Below are positions 39,845 through 49,217 of a stretch of DNA of 58,488 nucleotides, piece by piece. The stretch comes from a virus, in IMG/VR virus record IMGVR_UViG_3300032605_001675, positions 1 through 58,488 of that record, one strand, 5' to 3'. Each line of letters begins with the position of its first letter. Positions within the stretch are counted from its first letter, which is position 1. The translations under genes were made by a program, and so were the position numbers. The notes under the pieces were generated by a model. The model was not told where the DNA came from, ran no database searches, and saw only the letters and a list, made by a program, of their open reading frames with translations.

Positions 39845-40830
39845 TACACTGCTCCAAAGAAAGTACTAGTAACACTGAGATTACGATTACCAAGAGGGGT
39901 TGTAGTTCCTGAGACCACTAAGGCTTGACCATTGGCATATGGAGTAACATTTACAATTGAAATATTATTAGTGAGATCAATTAAGGATTCTTGAGACTGC
40001 AAGTAGGCAAAATATGGAGCCTGTTGAGCTTGGTTATTAGTTAGCCAATAACGACTAGTAACTGTTGGGTCTGTACTACCCAATACATAACTAGGAATGT
40101 TGACATTATTTGCAGTAACTGTTTGAGTAAGATAAAAGAACTCTGAGTTACCTGAGATTGAAGTATAGGTTAGAGGAGTAAAATTATCTACAACTCCTGA
40201 TATCTGAGTAATAATTGCACCTACAGGAGCAAGACTTTCTACTGCCTTAAGTGCTCCGTTACGGATACCACTAGCTACTGGAATAGAAACTGGACCTGTA
40301 GGGATAACTACAACTTCATTGGGTCCTAGGCCTCGAGACCAGTTATTAGTGGCCATAACTCCACTAGCACTAGTCCAATTTTCAACTACTTGTACAGGAT
40401 TTTGGTAAACAGCTTCGGACATTGCTTGAATACCTAAAGGATTTCCACCTCTAAGTAGAGCGGCAATCATACCAATTAGTCGTTCACGGTAATTAGAGTC
40501 TTTAATGTAGACATCTTGCCACTGACTAATAGTTAACTGATCTGTAAAAGGATTGACATTAGAGTTGTAGATTTCATTAGGCAGTCTTGGAGCATTAAGA
40601 AGTTGACCAATAGTATTTTCTAAGTCAGAGTAAGTCAAGTATTGCTGAGTAATTTTTGCTGCAGACTGTACTGAAGATAACTGCCCTGTTCCACTATTAC
40701 CCAATAGGATAGACATTAAAGTAGTAAGGTTGTCAAGTGGGTCAAAATTATAGACAGTGTCTGGAAAGTTTCTGGTCTTCCAGAGCAGTGTCTGATTTAT
40801 ATTTATTGGGTAAGAGTTACCGTTAGACAT
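39844..40830 (-). CDS. Baseplate protein, tail-protein-I-like position
   Basis: 328 residues between baseplate J and the fibre gene, where tail protein I (T4 gp7/gp53-like linker) usually sits. The N-terminus (INQTLLWKTRNFPDTVYNF) and a helical middle (DSNYRERLIGMIAALLRGG) are followed by a beta-rich C-terminus. No diagnostic motif; call rests on position and size. Confidence 0.5.
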   Translation of the reverse strand: MSNGNSYPININQTLLWKTRNFPDTVYNFDPLDNLTTLMSILLGNSGTGQLSSVQSAAKITQQYLTYSDLENTIGQLLNAPRLPNEIYNSNVNPFTDQLTISQWQDVYIKDSNYRERLIGMIAALLRGGNPLGIQAMSEAVYQNPVQVVENWTSASGVMATNNWSRGLGPNEVVVIPTGPVSIPVASGIRNGALKAVESLAPVGAIITQISGVVDNFTPLTYTSISGNSEFFYLTQTVTANNVNIPSYVLGSTDPTVTSRYWLTNNQAQQAPYFAYLQSQESLIDLTNNISIVNVTPYANGQALVVSGTTTPLGNRNLSVTSTFFGAV

Positions 40831-43403
40831 TAGAAGTTGTTAACACCGAATACAGTGTAGTTAATACTGTAGAGGTTAGGTAGTTGATTATTAGCTAATA
40901 GAATATCTTTTGTATAAGTCTTTCTAATAGAACCATTCAAGTTTACCAACTGAACTCCATAGTTGACTGGATTATCTGTAGCAGTAGAGATTCTAACAGA
41001 TTGAACACCAGTTGCATTAAAGGCGTTATTAAGAATACTAGAAAGACTTACACTAGTATCGAATGGAATATTTTGAAAGTAGTTAGTAATTGCCGCTTGA
41101 ATAGCAGAGTTGGTTGCTATAGCATTAGCAGTGTTAGTATAGACAATAGAGAGATTGACTACTAGGTTTAAGAACTGTGCTTGGTGAGCCAATACATTAC
41201 TGCCTACAACTCTACTTTGCTGAGCCAGGTTATTGATATTTACTACGTCAGAGTAGTAATCATGTGTAAAGATTCCAACTTGGTTAGGAGTAGCACTAGG
41301 ATAATTGGCTCCATAACTACCAGTTGGGTCGGTGGCTTCTAGTACTGGAGCTGATGCATCTAAGATACTTCCAGCAGTTGAGGTAACATCATAGGCAGGC
41401 CACATTACTGCTACCCAAGCGGTACTTGTACTTACATTTGAACTTAGGTTATTGGCTAGAGTAATAATATTAGGGTTACCTGGAGTAAGTGCTGTGATGT
41501 AGTTACCGGTCCCAATTCCACTTAGGCTTGTAGTAGCACCATTAGTTCCACTAATTACTAGTCCCACCTGGAGTCCACTAATACTAGTGGTGGTATAGAG
41601 TTGATTACTACCAGCTGTGCCTGTAACTGTAATTGCAGGACTAACTCTTTGAGGAAGTAGAGCAACTGGGAAGTTGTAGTTACCAAAAGAGATAAAGCTT
41701 GGAGCATTATTGTTAATAACTTGATATGGAAAGTTAGCTATAGGATTTTGGGTAAAGTTAATGTAGTAACCACCACTAGGTACGATAGTATTATTGGCTA
41801 GTACAAAGTTATTGGCCTGCAACCAACCACCGGTTCCACTTAGTGCAATAGTATTACCAGTAACCATAACCACTTGCTCGGTTATAGTTTGAGTGTTAGT
41901 ACTATTGATAAAAATATCTACATAGTTGGGATTGAGAATAGTGGTTCCACTCGTAGTCACTCTACTACTTATTGGAATATAACTAGATTGAAGCTGAACA
42001 TTAGCTCCAGTATAGGTATAAGGTGCATTACCGGCATTGGTATTAAAAGTAATCTGTAGAGCTAGTGGTGGAGTTCCAGAGGCCTGTAGGTAGTTATAGT
42101 CAACCCCTCGAGTGAATAGAGGAGCATTAAAGTTACTAGCAATACTAACGGGGTTATTAAAGTTTACTCCCACTAGTTCATTACCGGCTGGATAGCAATA
42201 CTTAGAGTCTGGAATTTGACTAGTAATAGTATTAACTGCTGAAACACTAGTTCCACTAGTAACCACTATATTCCAAGGGATGTTTTGACTAAAGGTAATT
42301 TGTGCTACTCCACTAACCGTAGTATCAGCTCCAGTAACAGTAACAGTAACTGAGTTACCATAGTTAAGAGCTGCACTATTGAGAAGTCCACTAAGAGTTG
42401 TAGCTACAGCAGCATAGGTACTAGTACCTGTTAGAGTGGTTGGAGCAGAACCACTATAGGTATAGGCAATATTGAGATTACCATTTCCACTAACTGTAGA
42501 ACTCAAGTTGTAGTTGGTACCATCAAAAGTAACTGTACTGCCGGGAGCAATAATATTTGGTGGAGTGGTGCTAGAGATTGGAATAGTAACATTAGGTTCT
42601 AGTAGGCCTACATAGCCACTGGCCACTGTACTACCACTAATTGCAATTAGTTGAGCTTGAGTTTGTAGTCCTAGGTTAAAACTACCGGTACCACTTAATA
42701 CTGTAACCACTTGTAGAGTTTCTACGTAGTTTTGCTGAGCACCCACTACATTGCTTTGAGTAATAGCAGGGTTATTTTGAGCTAGACTAAGAAACTTATT
42801 TGCAGTTCCAGCAAAGTTGCTAAAAGCAGTATTAAGAAATCTCTGCTGTAGTTGAACATCTGTCTCGGTATCAGTACCATAAGACATTGCATTCTCGTTG
42901 GTAACTGAAGTGATGCCTACTAGAGGAGTGGTAATAGAATCAATACTACCGGTTTGTAGATTGTTAAAACTACCCGGTAGAGTGGACATTACGGGTACAA
43001 TAATGGCGGTATTACCACTAGCTAGAGTTGCTGTTGAAGTTGTAGTAAAAGCAATATTGCTCTGGTACTGATTACTACTCGAGTAAACTTGAGTGCCTAG
43101 AGGAATATCATAATTTTGAGGTGCTGGTGAACTAGTACCGAACACTACAGTACCAATTGCTCGTGTACCCAATTGACGAGTGATACCGAATAGGTTTACA
43201 AAAGCGTCAAGTTCAGTTCCAAACTTACTGGTAACATCATAACCGTAAGTAAGTAGAGTAGAGTTATTACTGGCACTAGCAATTTCATTGGCCACTGATT
43301 CTAAAATCTTGTAGGTGGCACTACCCACTGTAGTATCCCAGGTTGGGTCAGATACTGATAGTGCAGTAAGAAGTCTATTGAGTACCGAGCTAGTATCAGC
43401 CAT
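40830..43403 (-). CDS. Baseplate J-like wedge protein
   Basis: 857 residues, more than twice the usual J length. The N-terminus (WDTTVGSATYKILESVANEIA, then DVTSKFGTELDAFVNLFGITR) and ETDVQLQQRFLNTAFSNFAGTANKFLS are clear Baseplate_J/gp6 signatures; the C-terminal AIQAAITNYFQNIPFDTSV also fits. Between about residues 250 and 680 lies extra beta-rich sequence with many VSGT and SGTG motifs, probably surface domains inserted in the wedge. It overlaps the gp25-like gene by eight bases. Confidence 0.85.
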   Translation of the reverse strand: MADTSSVLNRLLTALSVSDPTWDTTVGSATYKILESVANEIASASNNSTLLTYGYDVTSKFGTELDAFVNLFGITRQLGTRAIGTVVFGTSSPAPQNYDIPLGTQVYSSSNQYQSNIAFTTTSTATLASGNTAIIVPVMSTLPGSFNNLQTGSIDSITTPLVGITSVTNENAMSYGTDTETDVQLQQRFLNTAFSNFAGTANKFLSLAQNNPAITQSNVVGAQQNYVETLQVVTVLSGTGSFNLGLQTQAQLIAISGSTVASGYVGLLEPNVTIPISSTTPPNIIAPGSTVTFDGTNYNLSSTVSGNGNLNIAYTYSGSAPTTLTGTSTYAAVATTLSGLLNSAALNYGNSVTVTVTGADTTVSGVAQITFSQNIPWNIVVTSGTSVSAVNTITSQIPDSKYCYPAGNELVGVNFNNPVSIASNFNAPLFTRGVDYNYLQASGTPPLALQITFNTNAGNAPYTYTGANVQLQSSYIPISSRVTTSGTTILNPNYVDIFINSTNTQTITEQVVMVTGNTIALSGTGGWLQANNFVLANNTIVPSGGYYINFTQNPIANFPYQVINNNAPSFISFGNYNFPVALLPQRVSPAITVTGTAGSNQLYTTTSISGLQVGLVISGTNGATTSLSGIGTGNYITALTPGNPNIITLANNLSSNVSTSTAWVAVMWPAYDVTSTAGSILDASAPVLEATDPTGSYGANYPSATPNQVGIFTHDYYSDVVNINNLAQQSRVVGSNVLAHQAQFLNLVVNLSIVYTNTANAIATNSAIQAAITNYFQNIPFDTSVSLSSILNNAFNATGVQSVRISTATDNPVNYGVQLVNLNGSIRKTYTKDILLANNQLPNLYSINYTVFGVNNF

Positions 43404-43851
43404 TATTAACCTGAATTCCGTTGGGAGTAATTAGTAGGTTTAGAGCAACTGTAGAGTTACTAAGTGTAGTAATAGAAACATTAACTCCAATAAATCCTGT
43501 ACCTTGGTACACTGAAATATTGCCTACACTCTGAATAATTTCAGACTTATTATAGTATGAAAGATGTGATGCTTGTTGAAGACTTTGAAGTGTTTGAATT
43601 TGTTGTGCTCTGTAAAGACTAAGAACACGTTGAATTTCTACTTGGATCTGACTAGTTGTACCACTAGTAACTGGACCACCGATAAGACTTTCAAGAATAC
43701 TACCAAAGTTAGGAGTAGTGTAACCGACTCCATACTCTTCTTGGAGCCAAAGTGCAATGTCTTGAGTTAGTTTATTACTACCTAGGACAAACTTGAGTCT
43801 CCCACCGGTATCCAACTGGATATCACCGTTAGAAACTTGTAGGGTTTTCAT
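43396..43851 (-). CDS. gp25-like baseplate wedge protein
   Basis: 151 residues. Pattern KLTQDIALWLQEEYGVGYTTPNFGSILESLIGG with a following long helix (QIQVEIQRVLSLYRAQQ) and a C-terminal beta sheet is the lysozyme-like W/gp25 fold without catalytic residues. It forms the wedge core that holds sheath subunits in contractile tails. CGGAGAAG ribosome site before the ATG. Confidence 0.85.
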   Translation of the reverse strand: MKTLQVSNGDIQLDTGGRLKFVLGSNKLTQDIALWLQEEYGVGYTTPNFGSILESLIGGPVTSGTTSQIQVEIQRVLSLYRAQQIQTLQSLQQASHLSYYNKSEIIQSVGNISVYQGTGFIGVNVSITTLSNSTVALNLLITPNGIQVNNG

Positions 43852-43882
43852 ACTTCTCCGTTGAGTTTAAGGGTTTTGTACA

Positions 43883-44623
43883 TTAGTCGATCTGGTTCAC
43901 AGTGAGTGTTACTGATGGAATTGAGGGTCCAAGAGAGGGTGAAGACTGTGCATTAATCACTGTAGTAGAGTCTTGAGAAGCCCACATAAGTTGAATTGTA
44001 CTTCCTACATCCATGTAGGCTACAAAGTTCCAGGAAGGAAGAATATAAGGGTTTTTAGCCCCCATTGATACAACACCACTACTCCAAGGGACGTCTGTTC
44101 CATCTTGTCTAAGCCAGATATAGACACTATTAGTGCCCTGGCCACTAAGACCGGGATCATAAAATTGTGCTGAATAAGTAAGATTATAGAGCCCTCTATA
44201 AGTATTGGTTAGATAACTTCCAGAAATTATTGTAAATCCATCACTCTGTACGTTAGTATTGAGTGTCATTGCATAAGGAGTATTAGCTACTCCAGACTGA
44301 GTAGTAGTATCATAGAAATTACCGTAACTATTAATACCGCTCTGATTACCACTAGCAATAGTAATAGGGTTATCCACTGTACCGGCCCATAGTTTGAGTC
44401 TCCAGGCACTAGTTTCATTATCAATAAACCATACTTGCCCCTGAGCAATACTATTAATAGTAGTTCCAGGTGGAAGTGCATCTAGAGTGATCTGATACTG
44501 AAATCCTCTATTATCTTGACCTTGAACCCAAGGCAGCCCAGTAAGTTCATTAGTATAGGGATCATTAAGTAGAGTGACTCTACGAAAAGTAACAGTATTA
44601 GCAGTGTTATATTGAAGTGCCAT
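43883..44623 (-). CDS. Tail/baseplate structural protein, unknown
   Basis: 246 residues, beta-rich with a Trp-containing core (WFIDNETSAWRLKLWAG) and a C-terminal SVTLTVNQID. It resembles small carbohydrate-binding or virion surface proteins in composition, but no family is recognised. TAATG-coupled to the hub gene. Confidence 0.55.
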   Translation of the reverse strand: MALQYNTANTVTFRRVTLLNDPYTNELTGLPWVQGQDNRGFQYQITLDALPPGTTINSIAQGQVWFIDNETSAWRLKLWAGTVDNPITIASGNQSGINSYGNFYDTTTQSGVANTPYAMTLNTNVQSDGFTIISGSYLTNTYRGLYNLTYSAQFYDPGLSGQGTNSVYIWLRQDGTDVPWSSGVVSMGAKNPYILPSWNFVAYMDVGSTIQLMWASQDSTTVINAQSSPSLGPSIPSVTLTVNQID

Positions 44624-47487
44624 TAGATATTACCATTTCTAGGGTAACCGTAGTGCAAAAAAGTGGGGTTTGGATCACTAGCATGAGCTCTATATACCGG
44701 ACAGGTTACTTGTGCAGTGGTGGTAAATCCTCCTGCACGGTCTCCTTGATGACTTACACTTTGAACATAGACTTCAATACCGTGATCTTGCAGTCGTACT
44801 CTCATACCCGGGTAGAGTTCTGGCATAAAAGTAAACTGTACTTGAACACTGTATTGATTTGCCCAACTTTGCATAAAAAGTTGCCAAGCATAGAAAAATT
44901 CAGTAACATGACTACGAATAATTGGTTGCTCTTGAGTAAGAGGTCTCATACCATATCTTAATAGGAATTGGTTACTAAAGTCTGGAAAGGCCTTGTTGAG
45001 AGCATCCACACTGGAGAAACCAAATAGTTGAGCCATTACCTGCTCTACTTGAACACTAATGATACCATTACTCTGTATCCAGTCAATTAGCCCAACACTG
45101 GTACCTAGATTAATCTGGTCTCCACTTACTCCAATGTGAGTTGCAAGTTGAGTGTCATCATGATAGAGTTGAAAGTCAATAATTTCAATATCTGCAATAT
45201 TGAGAGTTGGAGCTTGTCCATAGAGTCCAAAGTAGTCGGGGAACCAGGCAACAAAGTCTCCATTAGGAGCACTCTGGAATTGTCTTAGTCCACCAGTGGC
45301 CATATTATTAACTGCATTCATAACCGGTTGGTCTGTAATAAATGCTCTTGGACTGCCTAGGAATAGTAGAGTTTCAGTGTCAATAGTTGGAGCAGTAAAG
45401 GTGGCATTAAAGCTTGGTCCATTATTGGTAATCTGACTAGTAATAGTTGTTGTTTTACTAGGAGGTGGAAGTGGAACTCTTGGAGTTTTGGGATTTTGTA
45501 ATGCAGGACGAGTGGCATACTCATATTGAGCTGTAGGATAAGCAAACTGACCAATTCTAGTACCAGTTTCTAGAGCCTGAAATACCTGACCTGGGCTTAC
45601 ATACATCATTACGTGGCCTGGTTTATTGCCTTGAGGGTCACCACCAGCAATAAATAGAAGGTCACCAGGCTGTAAAGGTTCATTTCTAGGTAACTGATAA
45701 TCTAGATACTGATCGTAGGTGCTACGAGGAAGACTAATCCCTACCTTACTATAGGCCCATTGCACTAGTCCTGAGCAGTCAGTACCTCCAGATTCTGGCC
45801 AAGTACCACCATACTTATATGGAACTCCAGTTAGTTGACGAGCCCAAGCTAATGCTGCTATACCAATACTATTACTAGTATTACCACTTGCAGTAGTAGT
45901 ACCATATTTACCTGTAGAGACTGGGTTTATAGAGCCACTACTACCACTATTAGGGGTAAAAGTTGTATAAGTAGAGGCAGGAGTAGAACTCTTATTAGGG
46001 GTAAGAGTTGTATAAGTAGAGGCAGGAGTAGAACTCTTATTAGTAGTACTTGTAGCTCCTGTTGCCGACTTAGTGGTAGTTGTAGTGGTCAACTGTTGTT
46101 CAGCAAGTGTAGGTCCACTAGCAAATCCATAACTCTGCAACTGACCTTGAAGGTTAGTAGTATCCTGGATACCCTTAACTGTAGTTCCTGTACCGTTTGC
46201 ATTGGTATTGGCCCAGGCAGCTGTAACTACAATTGAGTTAGTACTATAGTAGTTACCAGTACCAGTAGGACTAATATTATTGGCCGCTACATTAGTGGTA
46301 ATGGGATCACCAGCTAAGTACTCCCAAGCAGTTCTACTAATAACAATATTATTATCAGTATACCCAGCAATACTGGCCTTAACCACCACTTGACGAGCAT
46401 TAGTTACACTTGTAAGTAGTAAGTGACGTCCACTAGCTCCATTATAGCCATCAGTCTGCAACCATTTAATGGCTTCAGCAACTGTTGTAGAGTCAAAGTT
46501 ATTGACAAAGTATGGCCAAGAGATTACACACCACCAATCTGGGTCCTGACCAGAGTCTCCTGTGGGGTTGTTCTTACCATCAACATGGTAGTATTTAAGT
46601 ACATCTTTCACGGGTACAGTTACGGTTACAATGCCCTGATTACCCTCTGAGTCCACTTGTTGTTTACTGCCACCTGGAGGTAGAGTAGCATAAGTCTGGA
46701 ACCCGTTAGGGATAGCGACTGCTTGAATGAGTTGTGGACTTAGTCCACTATAGGTAACATAGTTACCCTGACCTTTACCGGTAATACCAGTACCAATAAG
46801 ATTCTGACCTGCAATAATTCCAGCACCATCAAGAGCTCTAATAAGAGTATCTGTAGTATTTTGAGGTAGTGACTTTAGTACACTACTATAAATTGTTTTG
46901 ACATTACTAGTCCAAGAATCAGGGATGGCTGAAATATGAATTTTGTTACTATCCCACCCTACAACTTGGGTTAGTACATTTACAATACCTTGTGCTGCCC
47001 CACCATCTGCCCACTTACTGGCAGTATTGGCTGCACTCTGTAGTAGTCCTGGCATTAGTGATTGAAATTCTGGGTTACCAACATCCCAGAAAGTATTCTG
47101 TACTTTGTATAGAGTACAGTTTGCCTGAACTGTAACAGGTTCGGGTACTAGAGTGGCAATTGGAGCATTGGTTACATAACCACTAAATACTTGAAGCCAA
47201 TTCTGTCTCTTCATAAAGATAACAAGTTGGTCCATAGTTTCAATAGGTAGTGGTTGATTATAGTTATCATCTCGTGACCCTGGAGTATACTTCCAGTCTT
47301 TATTGGACAACTGTAAAGTGGCAGTACTGGTTGCATTAATTTGACGAGTAACAGAGACATTCATAATATCTCCAGAAAGGTCTAGAATTCTAGGATTGCC
47401 CTTAGAGTCAGTAATGGCTGCACTCTTGATGTAAGCCTTAACATCGGGACTATAGAAGTAGGTACCTGTATTACTGGAAGTAGCCAT
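44623..47487 (-). CDS. Baseplate hub protein with internal NlpC/P60 peptidase
   Basis: 954 residues. The first part (ISVTRQINATSTATLQLSNKDW-like, shortened here as TATLQLSNKDW) and the last part (MPELYPGMRVRLQDHGIEVYVQSVSHQGD) fit hub proteins of the gp27/D family. In between, from about residue 540, is an NlpC/P60 domain: YKYGGTW, TDCSGLVQWAY (catalytic Cys about 570), PGDLLFIAGG and KPGHVMMYV (His about 625). It would cut peptidoglycan cross-links or stems on injection. A short Ser/Thr/Pro repeat linker precedes the peptidase. Confidence 0.85.
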   Translation of the reverse strand: MATSSNTGTYFYSPDVKAYIKSAAITDSKGNPRILDLSGDIMNVSVTRQINATSTATLQLSNKDWKYTPGSRDDNYNQPLPIETMDQLVIFMKRQNWLQVFSGYVTNAPIATLVPEPVTVQANCTLYKVQNTFWDVGNPEFQSLMPGLLQSAANTASKWADGGAAQGIVNVLTQVVGWDSNKIHISAIPDSWTSNVKTIYSSVLKSLPQNTTDTLIRALDGAGIIAGQNLIGTGITGKGQGNYVTYSGLSPQLIQAVAIPNGFQTYATLPPGGSKQQVDSEGNQGIVTVTVPVKDVLKYYHVDGKNNPTGDSGQDPDWWCVISWPYFVNNFDSTTVAEAIKWLQTDGYNGASGRHLLLTSVTNARQVVVKASIAGYTDNNIVISRTAWEYLAGDPITTNVAANNISPTGTGNYYSTNSIVVTAAWANTNANGTGTTVKGIQDTTNLQGQLQSYGFASGPTLAEQQLTTTTTTKSATGATSTTNKSSTPASTYTTLTPNKSSTPASTYTTFTPNSGSSGSINPVSTGKYGTTTASGNTSNSIGIAALAWARQLTGVPYKYGGTWPESGGTDCSGLVQWAYSKVGISLPRSTYDQYLDYQLPRNEPLQPGDLLFIAGGDPQGNKPGHVMMYVSPGQVFQALETGTRIGQFAYPTAQYEYATRPALQNPKTPRVPLPPPSKTTTITSQITNNGPSFNATFTAPTIDTETLLFLGSPRAFITDQPVMNAVNNMATGGLRQFQSAPNGDFVAWFPDYFGLYGQAPTLNIADIEIIDFQLYHDDTQLATHIGVSGDQINLGTSVGLIDWIQSNGIISVQVEQVMAQLFGFSSVDALNKAFPDFSNQFLLRYGMRPLTQEQPIIRSHVTEFFYAWQLFMQSWANQYSVQVQFTFMPELYPGMRVRLQDHGIEVYVQSVSHQGDRAGGFTTTAQVTCPVYRAHASDPNPTFLHYGYPRNGNI
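45950..46039 (-). repeat. 45-bp direct repeat, two copies
   Basis: Copies 45950-45994 and 45995-46039 differ at one base. They encode two 15-residue linker units (KSSTPASTYTTLTPN-like) before the NlpC/P60 domain. Likely a flexible, length-variable linker. Confidence 0.9.
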
Positions 47488-48389
47488 TAGCCCGGGATCC
47501 CATCAATATTGATTCCATTACTCATACTAATTGTAGCTTGAGTCCAATTTGCACCTTGACTAAACACATTATTTTGAGTAGGCAGTAGTTGTCTTGAAAT
47601 ACCTTGAACTGTATTTGCACTGTAATATACAGTTGAGTTGACAGTATCCTGCATAGGAGTAATGACGTTCATCATATATTGCATACTATATACTGCTTGA
47701 AACCTATCATACTGTTTGCTTACAGCTTGAATCCAGCCCTGATATTGAATTGGTTCAAGTACTAGAGAGCTATCTACTGGATTAATTCCCAGTGGATTAC
47801 CATTAATATCAGTCCGAGAATAATCTATATAGGCAGTTAAGTTATTATTTATCATAGAGTTATCTGCACTAACAAATTCTGTAGTGTTGAGTCTACTATT
47901 CCATTGCTCCACTAGGATTGGTGGAATATTAGTAATAACTCCATTAGGGTCTACATAGGCTCCAGAAAAACCATTATAGTATAATAAATTCATGGGTGGA
48001 GGTGTTAAACCTTGAGTGGCTGACAATTGTTGATGAGCTCTAATAGCATTATGAAAAGCATTCATGGCCGTAAAACCATTATAGTCATACTGGCCACTTA
48101 TTGTTGTACCAGTAAAGGTTTGTAGAGGCCAGTCAATAGTAAACTGTACCATTTGCTCACTACGACGAATGGGACTCCAAGCAATACCAGTTTGAACTTG
48201 ATTACTAGTAAATTGAGTCTGGATACCTGTACTAAAACCAGTAAGCCATACACCGTAACCCGAAGTAACAAGGTTACCCATTTGATCTTGGGTAGACAGA
48301 GAAATTAAAGCATTACCTTCTACAGTAATAGTAGCAGAGTTAGCACTATCAAGACTTGGTTTAGTAATGGGTTTTTGAGCTAGTACCAT
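47487..48389 (-). CDS. Tail/baseplate structural protein, unknown
   Basis: 300 residues; begins MVLAQKPITKPSLDSANSAT, then a beta-rich domain containing SPIRRSEQMVQFTIDWPLQTF and a helix FTAMNAFHNAIRAHQQL. The WSPIRRSEQ...F.I.WP pattern suggests a distal-tail or hub-adaptor domain, but no family is recognised. Between tape measure and hub, such proteins join tube and baseplate. Confidence 0.55.
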   Translation of the reverse strand: MVLAQKPITKPSLDSANSATITVEGNALISLSTQDQMGNLVTSGYGVWLTGFSTGIQTQFTSNQVQTGIAWSPIRRSEQMVQFTIDWPLQTFTGTTISGQYDYNGFTAMNAFHNAIRAHQQLSATQGLTPPPMNLLYYNGFSGAYVDPNGVITNIPPILVEQWNSRLNTTEFVSADNSMINNNLTAYIDYSRTDINGNPLGINPVDSSLVLEPIQYQGWIQAVSKQYDRFQAVYSMQYMMNVITPMQDTVNSTVYYSANTVQGISRQLLPTQNNVFSQGANWTQATISMSNGINIDGIPG

Positions 48390-48390
48390 A

Positions 48391-48567
48391 TTAGTTTTGA
48401 TTTCCTAGCCACTGGTCGGGATTGAGATTGGGTATATTAGTGCTCTGGATAATCATACCCAGAGAATTACTCCAAGCAAATCCATTGAATTGGATTACTT
48501 CCTGCTCAGGATAAAGAATAGGTTGTGAGATAGCACAATTAGCAGCAATATTATTATTAGTATTCAT
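48391..48567 (-). CDS. 58-residue structural-block mini-protein
   Basis: ATG overlapping the preceding stop (TAATG). Asn-rich start MNTNNNIAANCAIS, then FNGFAWSNSLGMIIQ and a WLGNQN end. Its placement, size and LNPDQWL motif recall small LysM-like or tail-tip proteins such as gpX, but this is a weak suggestion. Confidence 0.5.
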   Translation of the reverse strand: MNTNNNIAANCAISQPILYPEQEVIQFNGFAWSNSLGMIIQSTNIPNLNPDQWLGNQN

Positions 48568-49217
48568 TAGACTCCAAACGCTCCATTAATGGCTGTATTA
48601 CTAGCACTAGGAGTATAGCTAGTAGAGGGTATATAACTAGTATTGGGTGCAAGGATAGTGGAGAGTTGTGCAATTGAAAGCACTTGATTGGCAGGCAAAC
48701 CTTGGTAAGTAAGGTTCAATTGACCATTTACAGTTTGACCAATAGTAGGTGAATAACCAAATGCAGTGCTTAGTCCATTTAAAACAGCGGCTGTAATATT
48801 AGAGCCCAATGCTCCATAATTGGCTGAATCTTCAACCTGTAGTACCATATTATAGGGATAAGTAACTGTTGTAGGGTCCCATCCAATATTGATACTTTGA
48901 ATATAGACATCAAGTGCAATAGAGCCATTTTCTGCAAATGCTGCAGGAATAACTAGACTTGCACTATTTTGTTGTTGAATTTGTGCTGCTTGTAGTGCTT
49001 TGATATCAGAAAATAGTTTTAATAGTTTAGGCCGACTACCAGCATCTCCTTGAACATTCATCTGCTGAACATTAGTGGAAAGAATCTGTACTACTCGTCC
49101 ACCCTTAGTATCCATAATTTGACGATTAAGGTCATACTCCCAAGTGGTATTATTGGGATTATACGGGAGATTGACAGTAAGAGCGTTTCCCAGTGTGATG
49201 GTGGCTGTATCGACCAT
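48567..49217 (-). CDS. Tail/baseplate protein, unknown
   Basis: 216 residues: N-terminal beta strands (TITLGNALTVNLPYNPN), a WEYDLNRQIMDTKGGRVVQIL segment, then a LysM-like candidate QVLSIAQLSTILAPNTSYIPS near the C-terminus followed by a Ser/Thr tail. Position just after the tape measure fits a tape-measure-associated baseplate initiator. Function inferred only from position. Confidence 0.5.
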   Translation of the reverse strand: MVDTATITLGNALTVNLPYNPNNTTWEYDLNRQIMDTKGGRVVQILSTNVQQMNVQGDAGSRPKLLKLFSDIKALQAAQIQQQNSASLVIPAAFAENGSIALDVYIQSINIGWDPTTVTYPYNMVLQVEDSANYGALGSNITAAVLNGLSTAFGYSPTIGQTVNGQLNLTYQGLPANQVLSIAQLSTILAPNTSYIPSTSYTPSASNTAINGAFGV

